Shown here piece after piece: positions 41,222 to 50,084 of a stretch of 64,000 bases of DNA. Made by a program: the position numbers and the translations under genes. This stretch comes from Rhodocyclaceae bacterium (GTDB lineage Bacteria > Pseudomonadota > Gammaproteobacteria > Burkholderiales > Usitatibacteraceae): the NCBI GenBank assembly GCA_020247545.1, contig JADCIX010000020.1, positions 1 through 64,000 on the forward strand, written 5' to 3'. The first letter of the stretch is position 1. Every line of letters begins with the position of its first letter. The notes beneath the pieces are model-generated. The model saw only the letters and a list, made by a program, of their open reading frames with translations, had not been told where the DNA came from and did no database searches.

Positions 41222-44095
41222 TTAATGCGCTTCGTCCCAGTTAATGCCGACGCCTGGTTCCGCAACGAGCGGCACATCGAGCTTCGCGACATTGGTCATC
41301 AGGCCCGGCACATTAGCTTTTACTAAGTCCAACTCGCCTGAAGGGACCTCCAGCACCAATTCGTCGTGTACTTGCATGACGAGTTTGGTCTGAAGTTTTG
41401 AGGTCTCAAGCCAGCCCTGCACCGCAATCATTGCGAGTTTGATGAGATCCGCCGCCGTACCCTGCATGGGCGCGTTGATCGCCGCGCGCTCCGCACCTTG
41501 GCGGCGCCCCTGGTTGCCGGAACGGATATCGGGCAGCCATAGTCGCCGTCCAAACGCTGTCTCGACATAACCACTGTCCTGCGCGGCATTTCTGGTGCGG
41601 TCCATATAGGCCTTTACGCCGGGATAACGCGCAAAGTATCGGTCAATGTAACTTGCTGCCGCACTGCGTTCGATGCCTAAGTTGGCGGCGAGCCCAAATG
41701 CGCTCATGCCATAAATGAGGCCGAAGTTAATCACTTTGGCGTAACGGCGCTGCTCACTGGAAACTTCTTCGCGTGTGGTACCAAATACTTCGGCCGCCGT
41801 CGCGCGATGCACGTCCTCTCCTTTTGCAAACGCTTCAAGCAAACCTTGGTCGCCGGATAAATGAGCCATGATACGAAGTTCGATCTGCGAATAGTCAGCG
41901 CTGACAATCACGCTTCCCGGCGGCGCAATGAAGGCTTCTCGAATACGTCGGCCTTCCGCTGTTCGCACAGGGATGTTCTGCAAGTTTGGATCAGTGCTCG
42001 ACAGTCGTCCCGTCACCGCAACGGCCTGGGCATAGTTGGTATGCACACGGCCGGTCTTTGCATTCACCATTCGCGGCAGTTTGTCGGTGTAGGTGCTCTT
42101 CAGCTTCGAAATACTGCGGTATTCAAGAATTGCTTTAGGTAGCGGATAGTCGAGCGCTAATTTTTCCAGCGTCTCCTCGTCCGTGCTCGGAGCCCCACCC
42201 GGCGTTTTCTTAATCGGTTTAATACCTTGTTTCTCAAATAGGATTTCGCCCAACTGTTTAGGAGAACCAAGATTGAACGGTTGTCCGGCAATCTCATGCG
42301 CCCGCGCTTCCAACTCCAGCATCTTGAGGCCGAGCTCAGACGATTGCTGCTGTAAGAGCGCCGCATCTATCAATACCCCATTGCGTTCCATTGTCAGCAA
42401 CACGCGTGAAACCGGCATTTCAATGGCTTCGTACACGTACTTGAGTTTTGGATCCGCAGCGACTTGGCTATACATCGCGGAGTGCAACTGCAGCGTTACG
42501 TCCGAATCTTCCGCCGAGTACTTGGTCGCAGTCTCAATCGAAACCTGGTCAAAACTGATCTGCGTCGCCCCTTTGCCGGCGACGTCTTCGAATGAGAGCA
42601 AATCGTTCGCGCCCAAGTGTCGTGCAGCGAGCGATTGCATATCGTGCCGCTGATGACTTTCCAATACATACGATTGCAACAGCGTGTCGTGCACATAACC
42701 CTGCACATCGATGCCGTGATTGGCAAACACGTGCAAATCGTATTTGATGTTTTGGCCTAGCTTCTTCTTAGTAGGATCTGCCAACCATACCCGCAACATA
42801 CCAATGGCAGCATCGAAATCCAGTTGATCTGGTGCTCCTGGATAGTTGTGGCGCAGCGGCAAATACGCCGCCTCTCCCGCCACACATGCGAACGAAATAC
42901 CGACGATGCTCGCCTGCATTTGATCAAGGCTGGTTGTTTCCGTATCCAGACATACGAGGCCAACCGAATTGAGTTTTTCGACCCAGTTGGCAAGTTCAGC
43001 CAAATTGGAAATGGTGAGATAGTGGCGCGTACTGACAAACGGTGTTTGCCGGGCGGATGGCTCGCTAGATATCCAACGCGAGGCACCACTATCCTTGTTT
43101 GCCTGCCGAAAAACACCTGTGGCTGAGCCTTCGGCATCGTTGGCGGTGGCTAACGGTTCTGCGTCGCTTGGCTGCTCCTTCGCGCCAAGTTGGTCGCCGC
43201 GTTTGAGCTGATTGCGTAAGGTGCGAAATCCAAACGACTCATAAAGCATATCCAAACGCGAAATGTCCACCGCCTTATGGTCGATAGTGTCGAAATCAAA
43301 CGGCAGTGGCACATCACATTTCACTGTTACAAGCAGACGGCCAGTCGGCAACCAATCACGGGCTTTAACGATATTGGCTCCCACGACGCCCTTAACTTTT
43401 TCTGCGTTTTGGATCACGCCGTCGAGTGTGCCGAATTCGGCAAGCAACTTCACTGCGGTTTTGGGCCCAACTTTCTCTACGCCAGGAACGTTATCGACTG
43501 CGTCACCCATCAGGGTCAAGTAGTCGACGATACGATTTGGTGGAACGCCATATTTTGCAATCACACCCGCTATGTCGAGTTTTTCGTTCGACATGGTGTT
43601 TACCAGCGTGACTTTGTCGTTCACCAACTGCGCCAAATCCTTGTCGCCCGTCGAGATGACTGTCTCCACATCACGAGCGGCGGCATGGACGCTAAGCGTA
43701 CCGATAACGTCATCAGCCTCCATCCCGGCAACCTCAATACATGGCCAGCCAAGCGCCTCACAAACTTCTCTGATGTGACCAATCTGATGGGCCAGATCTT
43801 CGGGCATCGGCGCGCGTTGGGCTTTGTATTCACGATAGATGTCGTCTCGAAACGTTTTGCCTTTTGGATCGAAAACACAGGCGCTATAATCGGCAGGGTA
43901 ATCGTCGCGCAAACGGTTCAACATATTGGCCACGCCATAGATCGCGCCGGTCGGCTCACCAGATGGGCTTTTGAAATCTGGCATCGCGTGAAATGCACGG
44001 TAGAAATAGCTCGATATATCAACAAGCAGCAGTCGCTTGCGAATTGACGGTGACGAAAGTGCAGCGTGCGCTTCAGGATCGGGCAGTTGTGACAT
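41222..44095 (-). CDS. polA: DNA polymerase I
   Basis: 957 residues from the ATG at 44095. Three domains: the 5'-3' exonuclease (LLLVDISSYFYRAFHAMP, then GMEADDVIGTL, TGDKDLAQLV), the 3'-5' proofreading exonuclease with intact acidic residues (CLDTETTSLD, LGQNIKYDLHVF, YSAEDSDVTLQL), and the family A polymerase (VSADYSQIELRIMAHLSG, RRYAKVINFGLIYGMSAFGLA, VMQVHDELVLEV). It fills gaps in repair and replaces Okazaki RNA primers. The start is only about 20 bp from the TTG start of the divergent LOG gene, so promoters of both must lie within coding sequence or this short gap. Confidence 0.97.
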   Translation of the reverse strand: MSQLPDPEAHAALSSPSIRKRLLLVDISSYFYRAFHAMPDFKSPSGEPTGAIYGVANMLNRLRDDYPADYSACVFDPKGKTFRDDIYREYKAQRAPMPEDLAHQIGHIREVCEALGWPCIEVAGMEADDVIGTLSVHAAARDVETVISTGDKDLAQLVNDKVTLVNTMSNEKLDIAGVIAKYGVPPNRIVDYLTLMGDAVDNVPGVEKVGPKTAVKLLAEFGTLDGVIQNAEKVKGVVGANIVKARDWLPTGRLLVTVKCDVPLPFDFDTIDHKAVDISRLDMLYESFGFRTLRNQLKRGDQLGAKEQPSDAEPLATANDAEGSATGVFRQANKDSGASRWISSEPSARQTPFVSTRHYLTISNLAELANWVEKLNSVGLVCLDTETTSLDQMQASIVGISFACVAGEAAYLPLRHNYPGAPDQLDFDAAIGMLRVWLADPTKKKLGQNIKYDLHVFANHGIDVQGYVHDTLLQSYVLESHQRHDMQSLAARHLGANDLLSFEDVAGKGATQISFDQVSIETATKYSAEDSDVTLQLHSAMYSQVAADPKLKYVYEAIEMPVSRVLLTMERNGVLIDAALLQQQSSELGLKMLELEARAHEIAGQPFNLGSPKQLGEILFEKQGIKPIKKTPGGAPSTDEETLEKLALDYPLPKAILEYRSISKLKSTYTDKLPRMVNAKTGRVHTNYAQAVAVTGRLSSTDPNLQNIPVRTAEGRRIREAFIAPPGSVIVSADYSQIELRIMAHLSGDQGLLEAFAKGEDVHRATAAEVFGTTREEVSSEQRRYAKVINFGLIYGMSAFGLAANLGIERSAAASYIDRYFARYPGVKAYMDRTRNAAQDSGYVETAFGRRLWLPDIRSGNQGRRQGAERAAINAPMQGTAADLIKLAMIAVQGWLETSKLQTKLVMQVHDELVLEVPSGELDLVKANVPGLMTNVAKLDVPLVAEPGVGINWDEAH

Positions 44096-44115
44096 CGCAG
44101 CCATTGGAGAATACG

Positions 44116-44880
44116 TTGGGAAATCAGGATAAGACAGTTGAATCAGTCAGGCTCGCCGGCGGCAAGATCCCCAAGAGAGCAGACCCAGAGTTGCGTCAAC
44201 AGAGCCTCACATCTGCGCGTGAGTCTTGGTGGATGTTCAACATTATCGCGGAAATGGTATCGGCATCAGATCGACTTTCCGCAATCTCGCCTGCGGTGGC
44301 GATCTTTGGTAGTGCGCGCCTGAAGGAAGACAATAAGTATTACGGCGTTACCGAACAAATTGCCTTGAAACTATCCAACGCTGGTTTTGGCGTTCTGTCC
44401 GGCGGCGGCCCAGGCATCATGGAGGCTGCAAATAAGGGTGCGTTGAAGGGGAAAGGGCCGTCTATCGGACTCAACATCCTGCTTCCGCATGAGCAAGGTG
44501 GCAATGGCTTTCAAGACATTTCTCTCACCTTTCAGCACTTTTTTGCACGCAAGACCATGTTCGTCAAACATGCGTCAGCCTATGTTGTCATGCCCGGCGG
44601 CTTCGGTACTCTGGACGAACTATGGGAAGCGCTGACACTTATTCAAACTGGCAAGCTGCGCAGATTTCCAGTCATCTTGGTCGGTTCAGAGTTTTGGGCA
44701 GGCATGATCTCCTGGATTAAGACGCGCATGCTGGAAGAAAAAGTGATCAGCGAGGCGGATCTTGATTTGTTTAAAGTCATTGATGACCCTGACGAGGTTG
44801 TCCGCACCATCTTCGAACACTACACCAACCGGTCAATCCGTCCAAACGCCGACGAAAAGGCGTTGGAAATGAGCCTATAG
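44116..44880 (+). CDS. LOG-family (TIGR00730) nucleotide phosphoribohydrolase
   Basis: 254 residues from the TTG at 44116, chosen because GGAGA lies at 44106-44110 with ideal spacing; in-frame upstream codons run into polA. Motifs: VAIFGSARLKED, SGGGPGIMEAANKGAL, and MPGGFGTLDELWEALTLIQ (PGGxGTxxE), the active site of cytokinin-activating LOG proteins and bacterial PpnN-like enzymes that cleave the base from nucleoside 5'-monophosphates. The Arg in FFARKTMFV is also typical. It is the first gene of a run continuing to DUF2782, thrB and BPSS1780. Confidence 0.88.
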   Translation: MGNQDKTVESVRLAGGKIPKRADPELRQQSLTSARESWWMFNIIAEMVSASDRLSAISPAVAIFGSARLKEDNKYYGVTEQIALKLSNAGFGVLSGGGPGIMEAANKGALKGKGPSIGLNILLPHEQGGNGFQDISLTFQHFFARKTMFVKHASAYVVMPGGFGTLDELWEALTLIQTGKLRRFPVILVGSEFWAGMISWIKTRMLEEKVISEADLDLFKVIDDPDEVVRTIFEHYTNRSIRPNADEKALEMSL

Positions 44881-44915
44881 CGATGCGCGATTTCCGCGCC
44901 AATTTGGAGGGCAGT

Positions 44916-45284
44916 ATGAAAACCAGTTTATTGATAATGTTGCTTATGTTGGCTCTCACGGTCAACGCGCAATCCACGCAAGAAAAGCCTCGTCGTCCGG
45001 CCAATGCAGAGGTCATTGATAGTCTCGTGCTCCCCGAATTGCCTAAAGGAAAAACCAAGGCGGACTTCGATCGCGACCATAAAGTGACCACGCGCGCCGG
45101 TGATGCCGAGACCCTGACCGTGACTGAGTACCGGCTCAAGGGAAAGTTGTACAAAATGATCGTCAAACCAAAAACCGGTCCTAGCTACATCATGATAGAT
45201 GAAAAGGGTGAAGGAAAGTTTGTGCCGGCCGGGGAACCCGGCACGAAAATCTCAGTGCCAATGTGGGTAATTCACTCTTGGTGA
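44916..45284 (+). CDS. DUF2782 exported protein
   Basis: 122 residues from the ATG at 44916, which has TTGGAGGG upstream. Signal peptide SLLIMLLMLALTVNAQS. The mature domain has RAGDAETLTVTEYRLKGKLYKMIVKP and GPSYIMIDEKGEGKF, the DUF2782 signature. In betaproteobacteria this gene almost always sits between polA and thrB, as here. Function unknown; small periplasmic protein. Confidence 0.85.
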   Translation: MKTSLLIMLLMLALTVNAQSTQEKPRRPANAEVIDSLVLPELPKGKTKADFDRDHKVTTRAGDAETLTVTEYRLKGKLYKMIVKPKTGPSYIMIDEKGEGKFVPAGEPGTKISVPMWVIHSW

Positions 45285-45309
45285 TGGTACACCATCACAA
45301 AACGCCGGC

Positions 45310-46275
45310 ATGAGTGTATTCACCCCAGTTACTCTAGGCGAGGCGCGCGCATTTGTTGCCCCGTATAACGTCGGCGATGTTATCGATTTTCAGGACATCG
45401 CGGCAGGGGTTGAAAATTCCAACTTCTTCGTTACCACCACGAGTGGTAGATATGTGCTGACCATATTCGAGAAAATACCCCGCGCCGATCTCGACTTTTA
45501 TATGGAACTGATGCAACACTTGCATCGAGCAGGTGTGCGCTGCGCCGCACCGGTCGCCAACAGTGACGGGCAGGTATTGCAAAATCTAAAGGGCAAACCT
45601 GCCGCCCTCGTACATCGGCTTTCGGGCGGAGATATTGCACACCCAACGGCTGAGGACTGTTTTGTAGTCGGCACGGCGCTGGCGCTGATGCATGCTGCTA
45701 CATCTTCATTTAAGATGTCACTAGCGAATTGGCGTGGTCTTGCATGGTGGCGGCATGAGGCGGAGAGCCTTGAAGGTTTTGCAACACGAGCGGAAAATGC
45801 GCTCATCCAAAGTGAAGTCGGATATCAATCCGGCTTTGATGAGCTCCGGCTTCCACGCGGAATCGTCCACGCCGACTTGTTTCGTGACAACGTTCTCTGG
45901 AACGAACTGCATCAGCCGCAGATGATCGATTTTTACTTTGCGTGCAACGAGCAGTTGTTGTGGGATGTTGCAATAACAGTCAATGATTGGTGCCTTGATT
46001 TCAGCGCCTACCCGGTTGCAAGACTTGACGGCGAAAATACGCGAGCTTTATTAGCAGGTTACGCTAGCGTAAGACGGCTCACTTTGGCCGAAAGAGAAGC
46101 TTGGCCGCAGATGCTTCGAGCAGCAGCGCTTCGAACATGGCTTGGAAGGCTCGGCTACCACTACTATCCGAGATCATCTACACTGACACACACAAAAGAC
46201 CATCTGTTTTCTGAAAACTTGTTGCGCTATTTTGTTGCCCAAGGCAGGGAAACTTGCGCACTACTGCCAGACTAG
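45310..46275 (+). CDS. thrB: Homoserine kinase (ThrB type II)
   Basis: 321 residues of the aminoglycoside-phosphotransferase-like fold, unlike the GHMP-type ThrB of E. coli. Seen: VENSNFFVTTTSGRYVLTIFEK (ATP-binding lobe), RGIVHADLFRDNVLW (catalytic loop H-x-D-x(4)-N) and MIDFYFACNEQLLWDVAI (metal Asp, DFG-like). It phosphorylates homoserine in threonine biosynthesis. Gene context (after DUF2782, before BPSS1780) is the betaproteobacterial one. Confidence 0.93.
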   Translation: MSVFTPVTLGEARAFVAPYNVGDVIDFQDIAAGVENSNFFVTTTSGRYVLTIFEKIPRADLDFYMELMQHLHRAGVRCAAPVANSDGQVLQNLKGKPAALVHRLSGGDIAHPTAEDCFVVGTALALMHAATSSFKMSLANWRGLAWWRHEAESLEGFATRAENALIQSEVGYQSGFDELRLPRGIVHADLFRDNVLWNELHQPQMIDFYFACNEQLLWDVAITVNDWCLDFSAYPVARLDGENTRALLAGYASVRRLTLAEREAWPQMLRAAALRTWLGRLGYHYYPRSSTLTHTKDHLFSENLLRYFVAQGRETCALLPD

Positions 46276-46278
46276 ATC

Positions 46279-46992
46279 ATGCGCGTCGTTGATGTTTCCG
46301 CTGCAAGCAGTGCAGCGTGGATTAGTGAAGCATTTACGATGTTTTGGGCGCGGCCACTTGCGTGGATCTCGCTTACCTCTGCTTGGCTGCTTGTTTCGTT
46401 GCTGATAACGCTGATTCCGCTAGTTGGCCCACCGCTGATGGCAATGACACAGCCAGCATTTTTTGCCGGATTTGTATTGGCGTGTCGCGATCAGGCTCTT
46501 GGGCTGCCTACATCAACCGCACACCTGTTTGCCGGATTCCGCCTGAGTGGTCGGACGCTGATTCAAGTTGGTTCGGTTTCGCTTCTCGCTGAGCTTGCCG
46601 TCATGATGACGTTGGGTGCCTTTGGTTTCTTCGACGCGTTGAAGGCAATTGATCGAAACAATCCGTCTGTCGAGGCGATTGCGGCCGCTTTCTCGCCGCT
46701 AGGGTGGCAATGGTTCGCCGCAGCGGCGGCGGTATTCGTGATTAAAGGTGTACTCTGGTTCACTGCCGCTCTGATCGCGCATCAGCCGATGCCCGCCTCA
46801 CACGCTATACGTTGGAGTTTTTTTGCTCTTATTGGCAACTTTGTGCCACTCGCCATGTTCGGAATACTTATGCTGGGGCTCTTGTTTCTTGCGCTCATTC
46901 CGTGGGGACTTGGGCTCCTGATCTTTGTTCCGCTATACGCAATAACCCACTACACCAGCTTTAAGGGGGTATTTCGCGCTGACGCAGAGTAG
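46279..46992 (+). CDS. BPSS1780-family membrane protein
   Basis: 237 residues with five or six membrane helices. The SEAFTMFWARPLAWISLTSAWL start and MTQPAFFAGFVLACRDQ block are typical of the BPSS1780 family, in which the gene follows thrB. Function unknown. The start is 3 bp from the thrB stop, so it is co-transcribed. No terminator hairpin is evident before the next gene. Confidence 0.85.
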   Translation: MRVVDVSAASSAAWISEAFTMFWARPLAWISLTSAWLLVSLLITLIPLVGPPLMAMTQPAFFAGFVLACRDQALGLPTSTAHLFAGFRLSGRTLIQVGSVSLLAELAVMMTLGAFGFFDALKAIDRNNPSVEAIAAAFSPLGWQWFAAAAAVFVIKGVLWFTAALIAHQPMPASHAIRWSFFALIGNFVPLAMFGILMLGLLFLALIPWGLGLLIFVPLYAITHYTSFKGVFRADAE

Positions 46993-47101
46993 ACGCGCGA
47001 CAAAACAGCGAGTCCTTTTTGCGTTAACATTGTTTTCTGTGGGCGCTCGTATTTTTTACTTGTGCTATAAAACATATTTAACGCAAATTACAAGAATCGC
47101 C

Positions 47102-48226
47102 ATGTTGATTTCGCTTCGCTTCAGACTTTATGTCGCCACTGTCGTCGGCGCACTCGGTACCTATGCGTCGACCGTAACTGCGGAGATCGTAATTGGCCAG
47201 TCGGCCCCGTTGACGGGCGCAAATTCCGAGCTTGGGAACGATATCCGGAAGGGTGCACTCGCCTACTTCAAGAAAATAAACGATGCCGGCGGTATAAACG
47301 GCAGCGCAATAAAGTTGGTCACACTCGACGACAAGAACGAAGCAAAGCAGTCCGGCGAAAATGCGACAGAGCTGATTCAAAAGAAAGGTGCGGTTGCCCT
47401 GTTTGGCTTTGCGTCGTCGACACTCAGTGTGCCAGCCATGCCGGCCGTCGCGGCGGCGAAAGTCCCATTCTTTGCGCCCTTTACCGGCGCTGATGCGATT
47501 CGCAAACAGAATGAATTTGTTTACACGATTCGCGTGACTTATGCGGAAGAGATTGAGTCGTTGATTGGGTTTTGGGCCCCACTTGGCGTGACACAGGTGG
47601 CGGTGCTGCACTACGATGACGACATCGGCAGGCAGAATTTTGCGACCGCCGCAAAGGTGCTCGCCAAATTTCGCAAGCAACCGAGTTCGATAGCGATTAA
47701 ACGCAACGCCGACCTCCCACTTGAGGCGATCAACGCGATCATCGCCGCAAACCCGCAGATTGTGCTTGCGACAACTTTATATGCCCCGGTCGCACAAATG
47801 GTTCGACAACTCAAGTCGATAAAGCGCCCCTATTCGGTGACTGCGCTTTCATTTGCCGGAGCCAGCCAAGTTGCCAAGGCGCTCGGCCCAGACGCTGCAG
47901 GTATTACGGTGGCGCTTACCGTACCAGCACCCAACCAGCTTCAAGTGCCCGTTGTTCAAGAATGTACGGAAGCCTGGCGCGCCGCTGGCCAAAATGAATC
48001 AATGTCGGTGACCGCTCTTGAAGCTTGTATCGCTGCAAAAGTGTTGGTGGAAGGAATGAAACGAGCCGGGCGGGAAGTGACCCGGGAATCACTGCATAAA
48101 TCACTTTCTGCACTTGGGCGCGTGGACGCTGGAGGCGTCACCATCGCTTTCAAACCCGGCTTTCGTCACGGCGGAACCTACGTGGATATTGCCGTAATTC
48201 GTTTGAATGGGGAGCTGCGCGGCTAG
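47102..48226 (+). CDS. Branched-chain-amino-acid-type ABC transporter binding protein
   Basis: 374 residues from the ATG at 47102. Signal peptide FRLYVATVVGALGTYASTVTA. A periplasmic type I binding protein (Peripla_BP_6): IVIGQSAPLTGANSELGNDI, LDDKNEAKQSGENATELI, ALFGFASSTLSVPAMPAVA, and VTQVAVLHYDDDIGRQNF. This group binds Leu/Ile/Val, other amino acids, urea or aromatic compounds. No permease or ATPase genes flank it, so it is an orphan binding protein. It is convergent with aroB, 8 bp apart. Confidence 0.85.
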   Translation: MLISLRFRLYVATVVGALGTYASTVTAEIVIGQSAPLTGANSELGNDIRKGALAYFKKINDAGGINGSAIKLVTLDDKNEAKQSGENATELIQKKGAVALFGFASSTLSVPAMPAVAAAKVPFFAPFTGADAIRKQNEFVYTIRVTYAEEIESLIGFWAPLGVTQVAVLHYDDDIGRQNFATAAKVLAKFRKQPSSIAIKRNADLPLEAINAIIAANPQIVLATTLYAPVAQMVRQLKSIKRPYSVTALSFAGASQVAKALGPDAAGITVALTVPAPNQLQVPVVQECTEAWRAAGQNESMSVTALEACIAAKVLVEGMKRAGREVTRESLHKSLSALGRVDAGGVTIAFKPGFRHGGTYVDIAVIRLNGELRG

Positions 48227-48234
48227 CGACGAAA

Positions 48235-49350
48235 CTAAGCGCGCTGGCGTCGAAGGAACGCAAGAAGCGCTTCGCGCGAAACGGTTGCATCAATACACGA
48301 CACTCCGAGCGTCGATAACAGGATTAACTTGATCGTGCCAGCTTCATTTTTCTTGTCGCGCGACATGTGAGCCAACATCGTGTCGGCGGCAATCGGTGGC
48401 AACTCGGCAACCAGGCCCGCACGCTTGATCAAATCGAGAACTCGTTGCATGTCGCCAGTGGAAATTCTGCCCAGTTCCGCTGACAAACGAGCGGCCATCG
48501 CCATGCCGCAAGCCACTGCTTCGCCGTGTAGCCAAGCACCATAACCAAGCGCAGCTTCAATAGCGTGACCAAACGTATGACCAAAATTCAGTAAAGCGCG
48601 TCCACCCTGTTTGCTTGATTCAAATTCGTCGTCGGCAACAACGCCAGCCTTGATTTCGCAGGAACGGCGAATGGCGTATGCCAGCGCAGCGGGCATTCTC
48701 TCATTAAGCGCGTCGATATTGCCTTCAATCCAATCGAAGAACTTCACATCAAGCGCTGCGCCGTATTTGATGACTTCTGCAAGTCCCGCTTTGAATTCCC
48801 GGTCCGGTAGAGACTGCAGAACGTCCGTATCGACCAACACATACTTCGGCTGGTAGAAGGCACCGACCATATTCTTGCCGAGCGGATGGTTGATTGCTGT
48901 CTTGCCTCCAACCGACGAATCGACCTGCGCAAGAAGTGTCGTTGGCACCTGCACAAATGCGATACCCCGTTGGTATGTCGCCGCAGCAAAGCCGGCTATG
49001 TCGCCTACAACGCCGCCGCCCAGGGCTACCAGCAGGGTCTTCCGGTCGCTCGCGCTGGTGAGAAGTGCATCAAAAATAAGGTTTAGAGTGTGCCAGTCCT
49101 TGTGGGACTCCCCATCGGGCAGCACAACCGATTCAACGGAAAGGCCACTTGCCGCGATATTTGCACACAGCAGTTCGCCATAAAGCGGAAAAACGACCTT
49201 GTTCGAGACCAAGACAACTTTGCTGACTCCCTCGAGAACGTTAGACGGGATGGGCTGACTGAGCAGGCCAGCAGAAATGTCGATTACATAACTGCGATGG
49301 CCTAGCTCGACTTTCACGCGAGCTATTCTTTCCGAGATTTCAGTAGACAT
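48235..49350 (-). CDS. aroB: 3-Dehydroquinate synthase
   Basis: 371 residues. The NAD- and metal-dependent second step of the shikimate pathway. Motifs: GGGVVGDIAGFAAATYQRG (NAD binding), QVDSSVGGKTAINHPLGKNM, and the zinc ligands in AEVIKYG, NFGHTFGHAIE and HGEAVACGM. It follows aroK in the usual aroK-aroB order, 97 bp away. The gene ends against the orphan binding-protein gene. Confidence 0.96.
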   Translation of the reverse strand: MSTEISERIARVKVELGHRSYVIDISAGLLSQPIPSNVLEGVSKVVLVSNKVVFPLYGELLCANIAASGLSVESVVLPDGESHKDWHTLNLIFDALLTSASDRKTLLVALGGGVVGDIAGFAAATYQRGIAFVQVPTTLLAQVDSSVGGKTAINHPLGKNMVGAFYQPKYVLVDTDVLQSLPDREFKAGLAEVIKYGAALDVKFFDWIEGNIDALNERMPAALAYAIRRSCEIKAGVVADDEFESSKQGGRALLNFGHTFGHAIEAALGYGAWLHGEAVACGMAMAARLSAELGRISTGDMQRVLDLIKRAGLVAELPPIAADTMLAHMSRDKKNEAGTIKLILLSTLGVSCIDATVSREALLAFLRRQRA

Positions 49351-49447
49351 TTAAGGGTTGTAAAAATTGCGTTTGACTGGGACTGCATTGTCGCAGAGGT
49401 GCTGCCGCTTTGGCTAATGAAGGTTTTGGCAAACTTCCGACGCGGCG

Positions 49448-50017
49448 TTATGTGCTGGTTGGTGTAGCACGACCTGAAGTCGCATCATCGATGGCATCAA
49501 GCAACGTTTGTAGAAACTTTCCCCGTGGTGCCGCGCTTACGTCAACAATGACGTGAGCAGTTTCCTCATAAAGGGGGCCCCGCACGGCAAGAAATGTTTC
49601 CAGCGTCAAACGACGATTTGGGCCCTCAAGAAGTGGGCGGGTACGCGATGTCGTCTGGTTGCCGCGCTTTTTCTGTGTCCTAGCCTCCAGCATATCTAGG
49701 CTCGCCCGAAGGTATACCACCAGTCCACGCTCACGTAGGATCCGCCGACTATCTTCGCGCAGTATCGCCCCGCCACCCGTTGCAAGGACAATCGGACTTC
49801 TCATCGTGAACAAATTGATCACCGCCGCTTCACGCTCGCGGAAGCCAGCCTCACCCTCGATCTCAAAGATCGTTGCGATTTCAACTCCGTTGCGCCGGAC
49901 GATTTCTTCGTCGCTATCGATGAACTCCCGGTCGAGCGCGCCTGCCAGCAGGCGACCTACCGTACTTTTGCCAACACCCGGCATTCCCACTAGAAACACA
50001 TTTCTTGAAACAGTCAT
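49448..50017 (-). CDS. aroK: Shikimate kinase
   Basis: 189 residues from the ATG at 50017 (MTVSRNVFLVGMPGVGKST). GGATGGG upstream is the likely ribosome-binding site. P-loop GMPGVGKST, DSDEEIVRRNG (shikimate-binding Asp), GFREREAAVI, ATGGGAILREDSR, and the lid RTRPLLEGPNRR. It phosphorylates shikimate at O3. It lies behind pilQ, with a strong hairpin and T-run in between, so its expression may be separated from the pil operon. Confidence 0.95.
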   Translation of the reverse strand: MTVSRNVFLVGMPGVGKSTVGRLLAGALDREFIDSDEEIVRRNGVEIATIFEIEGEAGFREREAAVINLFTMRSPIVLATGGGAILREDSRRILRERGLVVYLRASLDMLEARTQKKRGNQTTSRTRPLLEGPNRRLTLETFLAVRGPLYEETAHVIVDVSAAPRGKFLQTLLDAIDDATSGRATPTST

Positions 50018-50027
50018 GCTACCCATC

Positions 50028-50062
50028 CAAAAAACACAACGGGGCGCTGCAAGCGCCCCGTT
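50028..50062 (-). terminator. Terminator/attenuator between pilQ and aroK
   Basis: AACGGGGCGCT-TGC-AGCGCCCCGTT is a perfect 11-bp stem (50038-50062). On the minus strand it is followed by GTGTTTTTT (50028-50036), the layout of a Rho-independent terminator. It lies 22 bp after the pilQ stop (50085) and just before the aroK ribosome-binding site. Confidence 0.8.
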
Positions 50063-50084
50063 GGACGACCTTTCGATCAATCGT

